A stretch of 64,000 bases of DNA from Flavobacterium taihuense (lineage in GTDB: Bacteria > Bacteroidota > Bacteroidia > Flavobacteriales > Flavobacteriaceae): positions 57,141-121,140 of the forward strand of contig NZ_JAHWYN010000013.1 in the NCBI RefSeq assembly GCF_019351435.1. The letters are read 5' to 3'. Numbering within the stretch: the first letter of the stretch is position 1; the number at the start of each line of letters is the position of its first letter. The notes under the pieces were generated by a model. That model was not told the origin of the DNA, ran no database searches, and was given only the letters and a program-made list of their open reading frames with translations. Both the position numbers and the translations under genes were made by a program. Below are positions 27,609 to 36,575 of this stretch, piece after piece.

Positions 27609-27653
27609 AAAAAAAACTGCAAAAGCTTCCAATTCACTTTTGCAGTTTTTTTT
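27609..27653. terminator. Bidirectional terminator between meaB and the epimerase gene
   Basis: The stem ACTGCAAAAG / CTTTTGCAGT is flanked by A8 on the left and T8 on the right, so it serves both convergent genes. Confidence 0.88.
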
Positions 27654-27670
27654 AATTATAAAATGATATA

Positions 27671-28612
27671 CTATAAAAAATTATCCTGATACCATTGCAC
27701 TTGCGCTTTCAATCCTTCATACAAACTCGTTTTCGGATTGTATCCCAATAATTTTCTCGCCTTATCAATTACAGCTTTAGTTCTCAATTGGTCACCGGTT
27801 CTGGCTTCAACAATTTGCAGCTCAATCTTTTTATTTAAAATTTGCTCTACAATTTCAATTCCTTGTTGGGTTGTATTCTCTTCTTCGGTACCTAAATTGA
27901 TAATTTCATTGTTGACCAAATCTTCTGCCCCAATAACACTAACCACGCCATCAACAATATCCTGAACATAAGTAAAACTTCTCAAATGATGTTCACTTCC
28001 TTTAAACAAAGGAAAAGGAACATTATTGAAAGCATTTGCAATCAATTTGGTATATAACTTCTCAGGTCTTTCACGTGGACCGTAAACGGAATACAATCGC
28101 AAAGAACAGGCTTTCAATTGTCCTAGTCTACTGCTTGCCAAAACCAATTGTTCAGCTGCTAACTTAGTAACACCATAAAAAGAGGCTGGCGATGGAGCCA
28201 CAGTCTCATCAAAAGTAGCGTGAATACCATAAATAGATGAAGTTGCTATATTTACAAAAAGATTTAAGTTTTCATTTTTTAAAGCAAAATCAAGTAATTT
28301 TTTTGTTCCAATTACATTGTTATCTAAATAATCTTCGAAACTGGAAGTAGCAGAAATACCCGGTTGCGCAGCAAAATGAAAAATATAATTAAAATCGGTG
28401 GGCAACGTTTGAAGTTGCTCAGCATTTCTTAAATCTATTTTTTCGATTACAATTCCTTTTGTATTCAATGCGCTGGCATTCAGCTCTTTTAAAGTGATAT
28501 CATAATAATCCGAAAAATTATCTAAACCAACAACTTCGTGACCGAGGGATTGCAAACGTTCTGCAGCATGTGAAGCAATATATCCAGCTGCACCAGTAAC
28601 TAATATCTTCAT
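27671..28612 (-). CDS. NAD-dependent epimerase/dehydratase (UDP-glucuronate 4-epimerase-like)
   Basis: The 313-residue extended SDR starts KILVTGAAGYIASHAAERLQ, with the GxxGxxA/G NAD-binding motif. It has the catalytic Ser-Tyr-Lys set in ATSSIYGI and ASFYGVTKLAAEQLV, followed by LRLYSVYGPRERPEKLY, which is typical of nucleotide-sugar 4-epimerases. Substrate prediction is uncertain, since UDP-glucuronate, UDP-galactose and dTDP sugars are all handled by this fold. It is a single gene with two possible promoter elements about 100 bases upstream. Confidence 0.85.
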   Translation of the reverse strand: MKILVTGAAGYIASHAAERLQSLGHEVVGLDNFSDYYDITLKELNASALNTKGIVIEKIDLRNAEQLQTLPTDFNYIFHFAAQPGISATSSFEDYLDNNVIGTKKLLDFALKNENLNLFVNIATSSIYGIHATFDETVAPSPASFYGVTKLAAEQLVLASSRLGQLKACSLRLYSVYGPRERPEKLYTKLIANAFNNVPFPLFKGSEHHLRSFTYVQDIVDGVVSVIGAEDLVNNEIINLGTEEENTTQQGIEIVEQILNKKIELQIVEARTGDQLRTKAVIDKARKLLGYNPKTSLYEGLKAQVQWYQDNFL

Positions 28613-28708
28613 AGGTTAATCTTTATTGTTTTACATCGGTCATTTGCAATTTACATTACCTAATTCCATTTCTAAAATAACAAATTCACATGCCATTTGA
28701 CCTTGAAA

Positions 28709-28726
28709 CAAAGATAAACAAATGTA
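28709..28726 (-). promoter_or_regulatory. Tandem promoter -7 elements for the epimerase gene
   Basis: On the minus strand TACATTTG (28726-28719) and TATCTTTG (28716-28709) both match TAnnTTTG. They would give a leader of about 90-100 bases. The rest of the 28613-28950 gap shows no gene. Confidence 0.5.
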
Positions 28727-28950
28727 ATAGTACACAATGAAAATTATTTGTAAAACAATCCATATTAATTAAAAATTATTTATAACTTAGTCATTATCAA
28801 ATATTTGAAAATACGACTATTTCATTAAAAAACATTTCTCATAGACGTTAGTAAATCATCAATAAACGGCCATTTAGATTAAAGAAAATATCACCCAAAC
28901 TAAAAAGTTATATTCGTAATCTAAATGTTACTGAAATAAATTTTAATTCA

Positions 28951-30573
28951 ATGAATACAAAATTTTCAGTTTTAATTACAAAACATCCAGTCACACTTAT
29001 CCTTCTTGTCATTTTCGCTGTTACCTTATTTCAACTTGGCTCATGGGGTTTGACCGAAACCAGTGAAGCGCGTTATGCACAAATTGCTAAAGAAATGATT
29101 GATAGTGGTGACTATATTCATCCCACAAAAATGGGAATCTCTCACTATCATAAACCGCCGTTAACATATTATATAACAACTTTAGGGTATTCCTTATTTG
29201 GAATCAATGAATTTGGAGCTCGCTTCTTTTTATCTATAGCTTTATTGGCGCAATTAATCCTAATCTACAAAACGTCTTTGTTACTATTTAATGACAGAAA
29301 AGGATCTTTGTTGACCGTTGCATTATACTTTTCAACACCCCTGATTTTGGCATCTGCACGAAATTTAACTACCGATGCCTATCTAAATACATTCGTTTTG
29401 ATGGCCGTTTATTTTTGGCTCAGGTATTTAGAAGAAAAAAAATATTTTTTTCTATTTTATTTGGCACTCTCATTAGGTTTCTTTACAAAAGGCCCCTTGG
29501 TTTTTATTCCTGTATTTGTGTTTCAATTAACGTGGCTTTATTACAACAAAAAAAGAATCAAATTTTCTATTTATGATTTTTGTGGAGTTATTCTATTTTT
29601 GATAAGCTGCGGATGGTGGTACTTGGCTGTAATTTTGAAAAACCCATTGGTTTTAAACTATTTCACAAGTAACCAAATTTACCAAAGAATCGTCTCAAAT
29701 GATGCGTTCAATAGAGGAAAAGCATTTTGGTACTATCTCGCTTTTCTACCTTTATCATTGTTTCCTTGGATTATTTACCTTTTTTTAACTTTAAAAAAAA
29801 TTGATATTACTTCTATAAAACGAAAAATTTTATTAGTATCATTTGTCTTAATCATCTTAATTTTTTCAGCATTCAAAACTAAACTGATTTTTTATGTCTT
29901 ACCTTCCCTTAATTTCCTAATAATGTTCGCATCAAATCAACTAACTCAATTAAGTGAAAATTATTGGAAAAAATTCACAATTTACCTAAATGGCTATTTC
30001 ATTTTGTTGTTTAGTGTCGCTTTTGCAGCTATAGTTATTCGTAAAATAGAATTTGACCTTCCTTATGTTTTAATAATACTGTTCGGATTATTAATCAGCA
30101 TTTTGGGAATAAAAAATACAAGCTGGTTTTACAAAAATGTATATACATTATTAATAAACTCATTGACATTATTACTGTTTTCGACATTTATAATGAGGTC
30201 AAACGAGTTACTTATCAATTCCGTAAAACCAATTGCCTCTTTTGTAAACACATTAAAATCTAAAAATGTTTATATTTATAACTACCTACTCCCATCAATG
30301 TCTTTTTACACTAATAAAAACATTATAACCGTCAATAATGGAAATTATACCTGTAAAAGAGAAGTTCAATTCGAAGAAAATTTAAACTATTTGAAAAATT
30401 ATTACAACCTTGAAGAGAATAAAGAAATCATTCGATTCAATACCGATTTCAAAACTCAAAATACCGTTTTTCTAGTTCGAAAAAAAGAAATTTTACCTAC
30501 GTATATCAAAACAGAAATAGCTCCTTTTAGAAACAAAAAATATTTTGGAAAATGGATACTTTATTACAATTGA
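28951..30573 (+). CDS. GT39 family membrane glycosyltransferase (ArnT/Pmt-like)
   Basis: The 540-residue polytopic protein has the hallmark first periplasmic loop TETSEARYAQIAKEM, with the acidic residues needed for polyprenyl-phosphate sugar use. HYHKPPLTYYITTLGYSLFG follows, then about 11-12 membrane spans and a soluble C-terminal region. Family members such as ArnT move a sugar from undecaprenyl phosphate to lipid A or another acceptor on the periplasmic face. The next genes encode a polyprenyl-phosphate sugar synthase and a second GT39, giving a complete donor-plus-transferase set. Confidence 0.88.
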   Translation: MNTKFSVLITKHPVTLILLVIFAVTLFQLGSWGLTETSEARYAQIAKEMIDSGDYIHPTKMGISHYHKPPLTYYITTLGYSLFGINEFGARFFLSIALLAQLILIYKTSLLLFNDRKGSLLTVALYFSTPLILASARNLTTDAYLNTFVLMAVYFWLRYLEEKKYFFLFYLALSLGFFTKGPLVFIPVFVFQLTWLYYNKKRIKFSIYDFCGVILFLISCGWWYLAVILKNPLVLNYFTSNQIYQRIVSNDAFNRGKAFWYYLAFLPLSLFPWIIYLFLTLKKIDITSIKRKILLVSFVLIILIFSAFKTKLIFYVLPSLNFLIMFASNQLTQLSENYWKKFTIYLNGYFILLFSVAFAAIVIRKIEFDLPYVLIILFGLLISILGIKNTSWFYKNVYTLLINSLTLLLFSTFIMRSNELLINSVKPIASFVNTLKSKNVYIYNYLLPSMSFYTNKNIITVNNGNYTCKREVQFEENLNYLKNYYNLEENKEIIRFNTDFKTQNTVFLVRKKEILPTYIKTEIAPFRNKKYFGKWILYYN

Positions 30574-30688
30574 AAATTATTTTTAAAACTAGTCAGAGGT
30601 TTCGCTTTTAATTCGAAAAAATCACAACTCCTAACTTTATTGAAATAATTTTTAAGGAGATTTTAAGCTATTTCTTCTCAAAATGAAA

Positions 30689-30696
30689 TACTTTTG
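30689..30696 (+). promoter_or_regulatory. Promoter -7 element for the GT2-LAB_N-GT39 genes
   Basis: TACTTTTG matches TAnnTTTG and ends 18 bases upstream of ATG 30715. It separates this three-gene unit from the preceding GT39. Confidence 0.6.
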
Positions 30697-30714
30697 CATA
30701 AATTTTACCAACAT

Positions 30715-31428
30715 ATGAGTTTTGAATTAACAATCATCATACCCGTTTATAACGAAGAGGACAACCTTAATCGTGTGCAACAAGAAATGAAACAGTTCTT
30801 AAGCATTGCCAAAAAAAAGACAAAAATCCTATTTGTCAACGACGGTTCCAAAGACAACAGCCAAGCATTAATTGAAAAAATCTGTAAAGACACTGACGAA
30901 TTCACTTTTATTTCTTTTGAAAAAAACGCTGGTTTAAGTGCAGCCATTAAAGCAGGTTTTGATTATACCAATACGCCTTGGGTAGGTTATATTGATGCGG
31001 ATTTACAAACTGCTCCCGAAGATTTTAATATATTAATGGAATTTACAGGAGAATATGATCTTGTAACCGGAGTACGCTCCAACAGAAAAGATTCTTTTAC
31101 CAAAAACATGTCCTCAACCATTGCCAATGGTATCCGAAGAGCTTTTACACATGACGGCATGGACGACACAGGTTGTCCCTTAAAAATAATCCGTACGGAT
31201 ATGGCTAAGAGAATCCCAATGTTTAACGGTTTACATCGATTTTTACCAGCTATGATTTTATTACAAAATGGCAAAATAAAACAAACACCTGTGAGACATT
31301 TCCCTAGAGTAGCTGGTGTTTCGAAATTCAATCTTTGGAATCGATTATTGGGTCCCTTGCAAGATTGTTTTGCCTACTTATGGATGAAGAAAAAATACAT
31401 CAATTATAGTGTAGCAAAACAAGGATAA
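30715..31428 (+). CDS. GT2 polyprenyl-phosphate glycosyltransferase (ArnC/DPM1-like)
   Basis: The start is ATG 30715; an upstream TTG lies in the promoter element. The 237-residue protein has ELTIIIPVYNEEDNLNR, ILFVNDGSKDNS, GYIDADLQTAPEDF (DxD) and VTGVRSNRKDSFTKNMSS, as in dolichol- or undecaprenyl-phosphate mannose/aminoarabinose synthases. Unlike ArnC and GtrB it has no C-terminal transmembrane pair, so it may be recruited by the membrane partner encoded next. It charges the carrier lipid with a sugar for the GT39 enzymes. The stop overlaps the next ATG (TAATG). Confidence 0.9.
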   Translation: MSFELTIIIPVYNEEDNLNRVQQEMKQFLSIAKKKTKILFVNDGSKDNSQALIEKICKDTDEFTFISFEKNAGLSAAIKAGFDYTNTPWVGYIDADLQTAPEDFNILMEFTGEYDLVTGVRSNRKDSFTKNMSSTIANGIRRAFTHDGMDDTGCPLKIIRTDMAKRIPMFNGLHRFLPAMILLQNGKIKQTPVRHFPRVAGVSKFNLWNRLLGPLQDCFAYLWMKKKYINYSVAKQG

Positions 31429-32060
31429 TGAACAACATCATCATTTATTCCATAGGATTTATTGCTCAAATTTTGTTTTCAAGCAGAATGATATTGCAAT
31501 GGATTATTTCTGAAAAAAACAAAAAGGTATTAACTCCTGTTTTGTTTTGGGAAATCAGTTTATTTGCTTCCTTTTTATTGTTTGTTTATGGCTATTTCAG
31601 ACATGATTTTTCGATTATGTTGGGCCAAACTATTACCTATTACATTTACATTAGAAACATTCAATTGCAAAACGATTGGAAAAAATTACATATTGTACTA
31701 CGATGGTTCATTCTTTTATTTCCAGCTTTTATCGTATTGTATGGCTATAATAATAACATCTATGATTTAGACAATTTATTAAGAAACGAAGCAATACCCA
31801 AATGGTTACTCTGGACAGGTATTATTGGGCAAGTATTATTTACACTGCGTTTTGTCTACCAATGGCTCTATTCTGAAAAAAAGAAAGATTCAATATTACC
31901 GTTAGGATTTTGGGTTATCAGTTTGAGCGGATCTCTTATTATATTTATATACGCCATAATTAGAAAAGACCCTGTTTTATTGGCTGGGCATGCTTTGGGC
32001 TTAGTCATTTATACCAGAAATATTATAATCATAAAAAAGGATGTCAAAATTAATTCATAA
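31428..32060 (+). CDS. Tandem LAB_N domain membrane protein
   Basis: The 210-residue protein contains two copies of the small LAB_N membrane domain found at the N-terminus of some LpxB proteins: IGFIAQILFSSRMILQWIIS...LFWEISLFASFLLFVYG, and IIGQVLFTLRFVYQWLYSEK...LGFWVISLSGSLIIFIY. Each has the pattern G-Q-x-LF-x-x-R-x-x-x-QW. No catalytic glycosyltransferase domain is present. It lies between a GT2 and a GT39 gene and overlaps the GT39 by 20 bases. A role as carrier-lipid flippase or membrane anchor for the GT2 is plausible but unproven. Confidence 0.8.
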   Translation: MNNIIIYSIGFIAQILFSSRMILQWIISEKNKKVLTPVLFWEISLFASFLLFVYGYFRHDFSIMLGQTITYYIYIRNIQLQNDWKKLHIVLRWFILLFPAFIVLYGYNNNIYDLDNLLRNEAIPKWLLWTGIIGQVLFTLRFVYQWLYSEKKKDSILPLGFWVISLSGSLIIFIYAIIRKDPVLLAGHALGLVIYTRNIIIIKKDVKINS

Positions 32061-33675
32061 TTATACTTTCTGGCTTTTTACAGTAGCCTGCCTTATGCTT
32101 TTTTCTCATCTAGATGTTATTGAAGTTAACATCATGGAAGCTCGTAATTTCATCACTGCAAGAGAAATGGCAATCAATAACCATTGGATACTGACCACTA
32201 TCAATGATTTGCCTCGTTATGAAAAACCACCAATGCCTACATGGTTAACTGCAATTTCTGGCATTATATTTGGTTTTGACAGTCTTTACGGAATGCGTTT
32301 ACCAGTTGTACTAATTACATTATTGCTTGTATTTGGTACTTTTAAACTTTCTGAAAAATTAGGTTTATCAAAGAAGCAAAGCTTCCATAACGGACTCATT
32401 TTAATCACTTCTTTTTATATTTATTTTGCAGGAAGAGACAACCAATGGGATATGTATACTCATAGTTTTATGATGATTTGCATCTTGTTTTTATGGGAGG
32501 TATTGAATGAAACAAAAAAACCGCTTTTCAATGTTCTTATGGCGGGATTGTTTTTTGGGTTCTCTTTTTTAAGCAAAGGACCAATTTCAGTTTATGCTTT
32601 ACTATTACCTTTTTTAATTGCTTACGGATTTACCTATAAATTCCAATTGAAGAACAAAAAATTGTACCTTATACTAATTCTAGTACTAGGTATTGTTATT
32701 GGTTTATCATGGCCATTATATGTAAAATGGGCAGACCCTGCAACTTATTTAAAAGTTACCAAAATAGAAAGCAGCCGATGGGGAAATTACAACACCAGAC
32801 CTTTTTATTACTATTGGAGCTTTTTTACCCAAAGTGGAATTTGGACTGTACCCGCATTTATTGCCTTAATCTATCCCTATTTAAAAAACAAAGTCAGCAA
32901 TTTAAAAGCCTATCAATTTACGCTTATTTGGACATTAGCAGCCGTAGTTTTACTTTCAATAGTACCCGAAAAAAAATCAAGATATTTATTACCTGTTTTA
33001 ATTCCGATGGCTTTGAACACTGGATTTTATATTGAATATTTAATTAACAATTTCAAAAACATCAGTTTAAAAAAGGAAAAAGGAATTGTTTATTTTGCTT
33101 TTGGGCTTATCGGAATCATTTGTATTGCCATTCCTATTGGAATTTTCATTAGAGTGAAAAATGACATTGCAGGATTTGAATTTTGGTTAATTGCATTAAC
33201 GGTATCTCTGTTAACAATCGGTTATATACTATTTACAAACCTTAGAAGCAAAAACTTTATAAAAGTATTCTATGCGGTAATTGCGGTTCAAGTTGTGGTT
33301 GTGGTTTTCGGAATCCCCTTTACCAAGCTTATTTTGAAAAATCCTGATTATGCCAGTGCAAAAGCCATCAGAGAAAAAGAAAAGAGTTTTGGTGTTCGAA
33401 CTTATGAATTAAACGCATTTACCCCCGAAATTATTTGGGATTACGGTTTTAGCATTCTTATCTTATTAAATGAAGAAACCAACAAACTAAACTTACCCGC
33501 AGAGAGCAAATTTGGTTTATTGGCTTTGGAAACAGATACAATTACTTCTAAAAAAGAATTCCAGAATTATAATGTAAAAAAGGTTTCGAATATTGATTTG
33601 AATCATGTTCCAACTGATTCAAAAAAACACAATGATCGATTGACCCGAACATTCTATATCGTTACGAAGAAATAA
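32041..33675 (+). CDS. GT39 family membrane glycosyltransferase (ArnT/Pmt-like)
   Basis: The 544-residue polytopic protein has EVNIMEARNFITAREM and RYEKPPMPTWLTAISGIIFG, matching the acidic loop and the following KPP motif of GT39 enzymes. ESSRWGNYNTRPFYYYWSFF and VPEKKSRYLLPVLIP also fit the family. It is the last gene of the cassette and is translationally coupled to the LAB_N gene by a 20-base overlap. It is similar in plan to the GT39 at 28951-30573, so two periplasmic sugar additions are likely. The acceptor (lipid A, another lipid or protein) is unknown. Confidence 0.88.
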   Translation: MSKLIHNYTFWLFTVACLMLFSHLDVIEVNIMEARNFITAREMAINNHWILTTINDLPRYEKPPMPTWLTAISGIIFGFDSLYGMRLPVVLITLLLVFGTFKLSEKLGLSKKQSFHNGLILITSFYIYFAGRDNQWDMYTHSFMMICILFLWEVLNETKKPLFNVLMAGLFFGFSFLSKGPISVYALLLPFLIAYGFTYKFQLKNKKLYLILILVLGIVIGLSWPLYVKWADPATYLKVTKIESSRWGNYNTRPFYYYWSFFTQSGIWTVPAFIALIYPYLKNKVSNLKAYQFTLIWTLAAVVLLSIVPEKKSRYLLPVLIPMALNTGFYIEYLINNFKNISLKKEKGIVYFAFGLIGIICIAIPIGIFIRVKNDIAGFEFWLIALTVSLLTIGYILFTNLRSKNFIKVFYAVIAVQVVVVVFGIPFTKLILKNPDYASAKAIREKEKSFGVRTYELNAFTPEIIWDYGFSILILLNEETNKLNLPAESKFGLLALETDTITSKKEFQNYNVKKVSNIDLNHVPTDSKKHNDRLTRTFYIVTKK

Positions 33676-33906
33676 TCACTCTTTCTCGTAACGTTCCATT
33701 TCTCTATCATAAAATTCATTGGCAAGAACAATCAGTCCTTCCATTTCGGCGTTCAATTCGGCTTCATCAAGGTCTTCAGCTTCTTCCATAAATTCTACCT
33801 CATCGTCTTTCAGGTTGATGATAAATCTAGGGTAATCCATGTGAATAATGAAGATATCATCTGGAAAATCGGTATTGTCGCCTAGTAAAAATTTTGGTAA
33901 TTCCAT
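33676..33906 (-). CDS. Small acidic conserved protein of unknown function
   Basis: This 76-residue, strongly acidic protein (EVEFMEEAEDLDEAELNAEM) starts MELPKFLLGDNTDFPDDIFI and has no signal peptide or membrane span. I recognise it only as a conserved-looking small Bacteroidota protein. Its stop directly abuts the stop of the convergent GT39 gene. It lies downstream of the prohibitin gene on the same strand, with a palindrome cluster between. Function unknown. Confidence 0.65.
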   Translation of the reverse strand: MELPKFLLGDNTDFPDDIFIIHMDYPRFIINLKDDEVEFMEEAEDLDEAELNAEMEGLIVLANEFYDREMERYEKE

Positions 33907-33938
33907 GTTTGTATATTTAATCGTTAATTTGGTAATGT

Positions 33939-33978
33939 GTTTAATCGATTAAACGAACAAACGATTAACCGATTAAAC
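33939..33978. promoter_or_regulatory. Palindrome and CGATTAA(A)C repeat cluster
   Basis: GTTTAATCGATTAAAC (33939-33954) is a perfect 16-base palindrome. CGATTAAC (33962-33969) and CGATTAAAC (33970-33978) follow directly. The cluster lies between the end of the prohibitin gene and the start of the small acidic protein gene on the minus strand. It could be an operator or low-complexity filler. Confidence 0.4.
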
Positions 33979-33988
33979 TTTTTAAGCT

Positions 33989-34897
33989 CTATTTGTCCGA
34001 CAAAATTACCGGTGCACTTCCTTTTCCATTCATAAAAATAATTTTGGAATTTGGAGAAGCTGCCAATTCTTTTTGTGCTTTAATTTGTTCGTATTGCAGT
34101 TGTTTATCTGTTAATCCCAAAGAAATAATCCTTTGATAATCGGCAATACCTTGTGCTTCCACTCTTTTACGTTCGGCTTCTTGTTTTTCTTTTTGAAGTA
34201 CGAATGTCATTTTTTGAGCATCTTGTTCGGCATTGATTTTACTTTCTATCGAAGCTTTTACAGATGTTGGAAGATTGATATTACGAATTAATAATTGTTC
34301 CAGAACCAAACCTCTTAATTTAAAATCGGCTTCAATACTCTTAAAAATTCGTTGCTGAAATTCATTCCTTTTTGTGGAATATAAAGCCACTGCATCATAA
34401 TAAACTGCGTTGTCACGAATACGGGTACGCGTTACAGGGCGAACAATTTTATCCATATAATCCACTCCAATTTTCTTAAAAATGATTGGAGCCTCTGTAG
34501 GAACCACGCGATACAAAACAGTTAAATCAATAACCACTTCAAGTCCATCATTAGACAAAACACGAATGGCATCATCGCCTTCCTGTGCTCCTTCTCCATG
34601 AACCGCAGACATGGTGTAATTTTGAGTTTGAACATCAAATTCGGTTACATCAAGTAGTGGATTTATAAGATGTAATCCACTTTCCAACACATCCGAATCG
34701 ACACTTCCATAAAGGGATTTTACCCCCACTTTTCCAGCGTCAATTTGCTTAAACATAGAAGAAAAAACCCCTAAAGCAATCAGAATAAATCCAAGCACTC
34801 TCAATAAACCGGCAAATTTTGAAAACGGATTAGTATTATGACTCAATGTAAAGCCAACAATCAGTAAAATTATTCCAAGAATAATAAATAGTATCAT
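33989..34897 (-). CDS. Prohibitin family (SPFH domain) membrane protein
   Basis: The 302-residue protein has two N-terminal hydrophobic stretches (ILFIILGIILLIVGFTLS and LLRVLGFILIALGVF). An SPFH/band-7 domain follows, with VGVKSLYGSVDSDVLESGLH, IDLTVLYRVVPTEAP and VRPVTRTRIRDNAVYY, and then a coiled-coil of Lys/Glu/Gln-rich repeats (ALQKEKQEAERKRVEAQG type). It probably forms ring-like membrane scaffolds that modulate proteases or membrane order. Length and order are normal for bacterial prohibitin homologues. Confidence 0.9.
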   Translation of the reverse strand: MILFIILGIILLIVGFTLSHNTNPFSKFAGLLRVLGFILIALGVFSSMFKQIDAGKVGVKSLYGSVDSDVLESGLHLINPLLDVTEFDVQTQNYTMSAVHGEGAQEGDDAIRVLSNDGLEVVIDLTVLYRVVPTEAPIIFKKIGVDYMDKIVRPVTRTRIRDNAVYYDAVALYSTKRNEFQQRIFKSIEADFKLRGLVLEQLLIRNINLPTSVKASIESKINAEQDAQKMTFVLQKEKQEAERKRVEAQGIADYQRIISLGLTDKQLQYEQIKAQKELAASPNSKIIFMNGKGSAPVILSDK

Positions 34898-34947
34898 TTT
34901 ATAGTTTTTAATTGGTACAGTGATTATACGTTAAAACCAATTATAAG

Positions 34948-36348
34948 TTACATTCTTACAAACACTTCTTTTACTGAATTTTCCAGAACCAACTTTTTAG
35001 TCAATCGTACAAATCGAATATACAAAAACAGAGCTGCAGCTGTCAATCCAGCCAAAAGACCTATCCAAACGCCAACGGCTTTTAAGTCGGTATATTTTCC
35101 TAAATAAAAGGAAATTGGAAAACCTATCACCCAATATGCCACAAAGGTGATATACATTGGAATTTTCACGTCCTGCAAACCTCTCAAGGCTCCTAAAACA
35201 ACCACTTGAATACCATCTGAAATTTGAAAAATAGCCGCAATCAGCAGTAATTTTGATGTAATAAAAATAATCTCCTTATTATCCAAAACTTGCGCAGGGT
35301 CGCTCATATTCAAAAACAAATGTGGTAAGAAGTTATGAAAGACAACAAAAATAAATGCAAAAAAAGCTTCAATCATCACAGCCAATAAAAAAATAGATCG
35401 TGCTACAATGATTAAGTTTTTATAGTCTGCTAGCCCTTTAGAATGGCTCACTCGAATCATAGCCGTAACACTCAAACCCATAGCCACCATAAATGTTGAC
35501 GAAGCTAATATCAATGCAATTTGATTTGCCGCCTGACTGTTTTTACCCAATGTCCCCGAAAGCCAAATAGCAGCCGTAAACAAAGTCACTTCGAACAACA
35601 TTTGCATAGCCGAAGGAAAACCAAGCCCTATAATTTTTTTAACAATTGATTTTTTTATTTCTTTAAAAGTGAAATTTTTAAAATACTGTTTCATAATGAC
35701 ATTGTGCTTCATCAGATAATGCATAAAAACCACCATCATAATTCTAGAAATCACAGTTCCTAAAGCAGCACCTATAACGCCTAATTTTGGAAAAATCCAA
35801 AAACCATAAATCAATACGTAATTAAAAAAAACGTGTACCACATTCGCCAAAATAATCGAGTACATAGAATATTTGGTCAAAGACAAACCATCAGCAAATT
35901 GCTTGTACCCTTGATACATTACCACAGGAATTAGAGAGAAAGCAACCCAATCAATATAAGGTGCTGCTAGTACAACAACTGCTTGAGGCTGATCCATAAA
36001 ATACATTAATTGCTTTGACAGTACTGTTAACATAAACAAAGACACTCCCAGAATGGTGCACAACAACAAACCATGATGAAACGTAGTTCTGATCTTTTTA
36101 TCATTTTTCTCGGCATCTGCTTCGGCAGTTAAAGGTGTAATCGCTGTAGAAAAACCAATCCCAAGCGCCAAAGCCAAAAAGATAAAACTATTCCCCAATG
36201 AAACAGCCGCCAACTCGGTTGAACCCAAATTCCCAACCATATAGTTATCTACAATTCCTATCAAAGTATGCCCCAGCATTCCTAAAATTACTGGATAAGC
36301 CAATTTAATATTATACGAGAATTCTTTGGTGTATTGCGAAAATTTCAT
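34948..36348 (-). CDS. MATE family multidrug/sodium efflux pump (NorM-like)
   Basis: The 466 residues form about 12 membrane spans in two similar halves. The family segments KLAYPVILGMLGHTLIGIVD, GSTELAAVSLGNSFIFLALA and GFPSAMQMLFEVTLFTAA are visible. It exports cationic drugs or dyes by Na+ or H+ exchange. It appears to be a single gene with its own minus-strand TATCTTTG promoter about 20 bases upstream. Confidence 0.9.
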   Translation of the reverse strand: MKFSQYTKEFSYNIKLAYPVILGMLGHTLIGIVDNYMVGNLGSTELAAVSLGNSFIFLALALGIGFSTAITPLTAEADAEKNDKKIRTTFHHGLLLCTILGVSLFMLTVLSKQLMYFMDQPQAVVVLAAPYIDWVAFSLIPVVMYQGYKQFADGLSLTKYSMYSIILANVVHVFFNYVLIYGFWIFPKLGVIGAALGTVISRIMMVVFMHYLMKHNVIMKQYFKNFTFKEIKKSIVKKIIGLGFPSAMQMLFEVTLFTAAIWLSGTLGKNSQAANQIALILASSTFMVAMGLSVTAMIRVSHSKGLADYKNLIIVARSIFLLAVMIEAFFAFIFVVFHNFLPHLFLNMSDPAQVLDNKEIIFITSKLLLIAAIFQISDGIQVVVLGALRGLQDVKIPMYITFVAYWVIGFPISFYLGKYTDLKAVGVWIGLLAGLTAAALFLYIRFVRLTKKLVLENSVKEVFVRM

Positions 36349-36366
36349 TTTAATTTATTAAGTCTG

Positions 36367-36374
36367 CAAAGATA
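36367..36374 (-). promoter_or_regulatory. Promoter -7 element for the MATE gene
   Basis: The minus strand reads TATCTTTG, matching TAnnTTTG, 19 bases upstream of ATG 36348. Confidence 0.6.
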
Positions 36375-36504
36375 AATAGAAGCTTTCAATTGCATCAATA
36401 CTATTAAAAATATAACAGCCATTTATTAGATATTTTTTACGTAAATGAAGTAATTCTATAATAGTGCATCATAATTCTATAACAATTCCAGCCGGTATCG
36501 ACAC

Positions 36505-36512
36505 TACATTTG
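36505..36512 (+). promoter_or_regulatory. Promoter -7 element for the small outer-membrane barrel gene
   Basis: TACATTTG matches TAnnTTTG and lies 64 bases upstream of ATG 36576, giving a leader of about 57 bases. Confidence 0.6.
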
Positions 36513-36575
36513 CCCTGTCGTTCTGAAACAAATAAACAGGACAATAAAATAAATAATTAAACCTAAATTTCAATT

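Noticed and set aside
30694..30714. TTG start for the GT2 gene
   Set aside because: This TTG is part of the TACTTTTG promoter element, so it would be upstream of the transcript start.
31428..32060. Lipid-A-disaccharide synthase (LpxB)
   Set aside because: Only the small N-terminal membrane domain is present, twice; the GT19 catalytic domain is missing.
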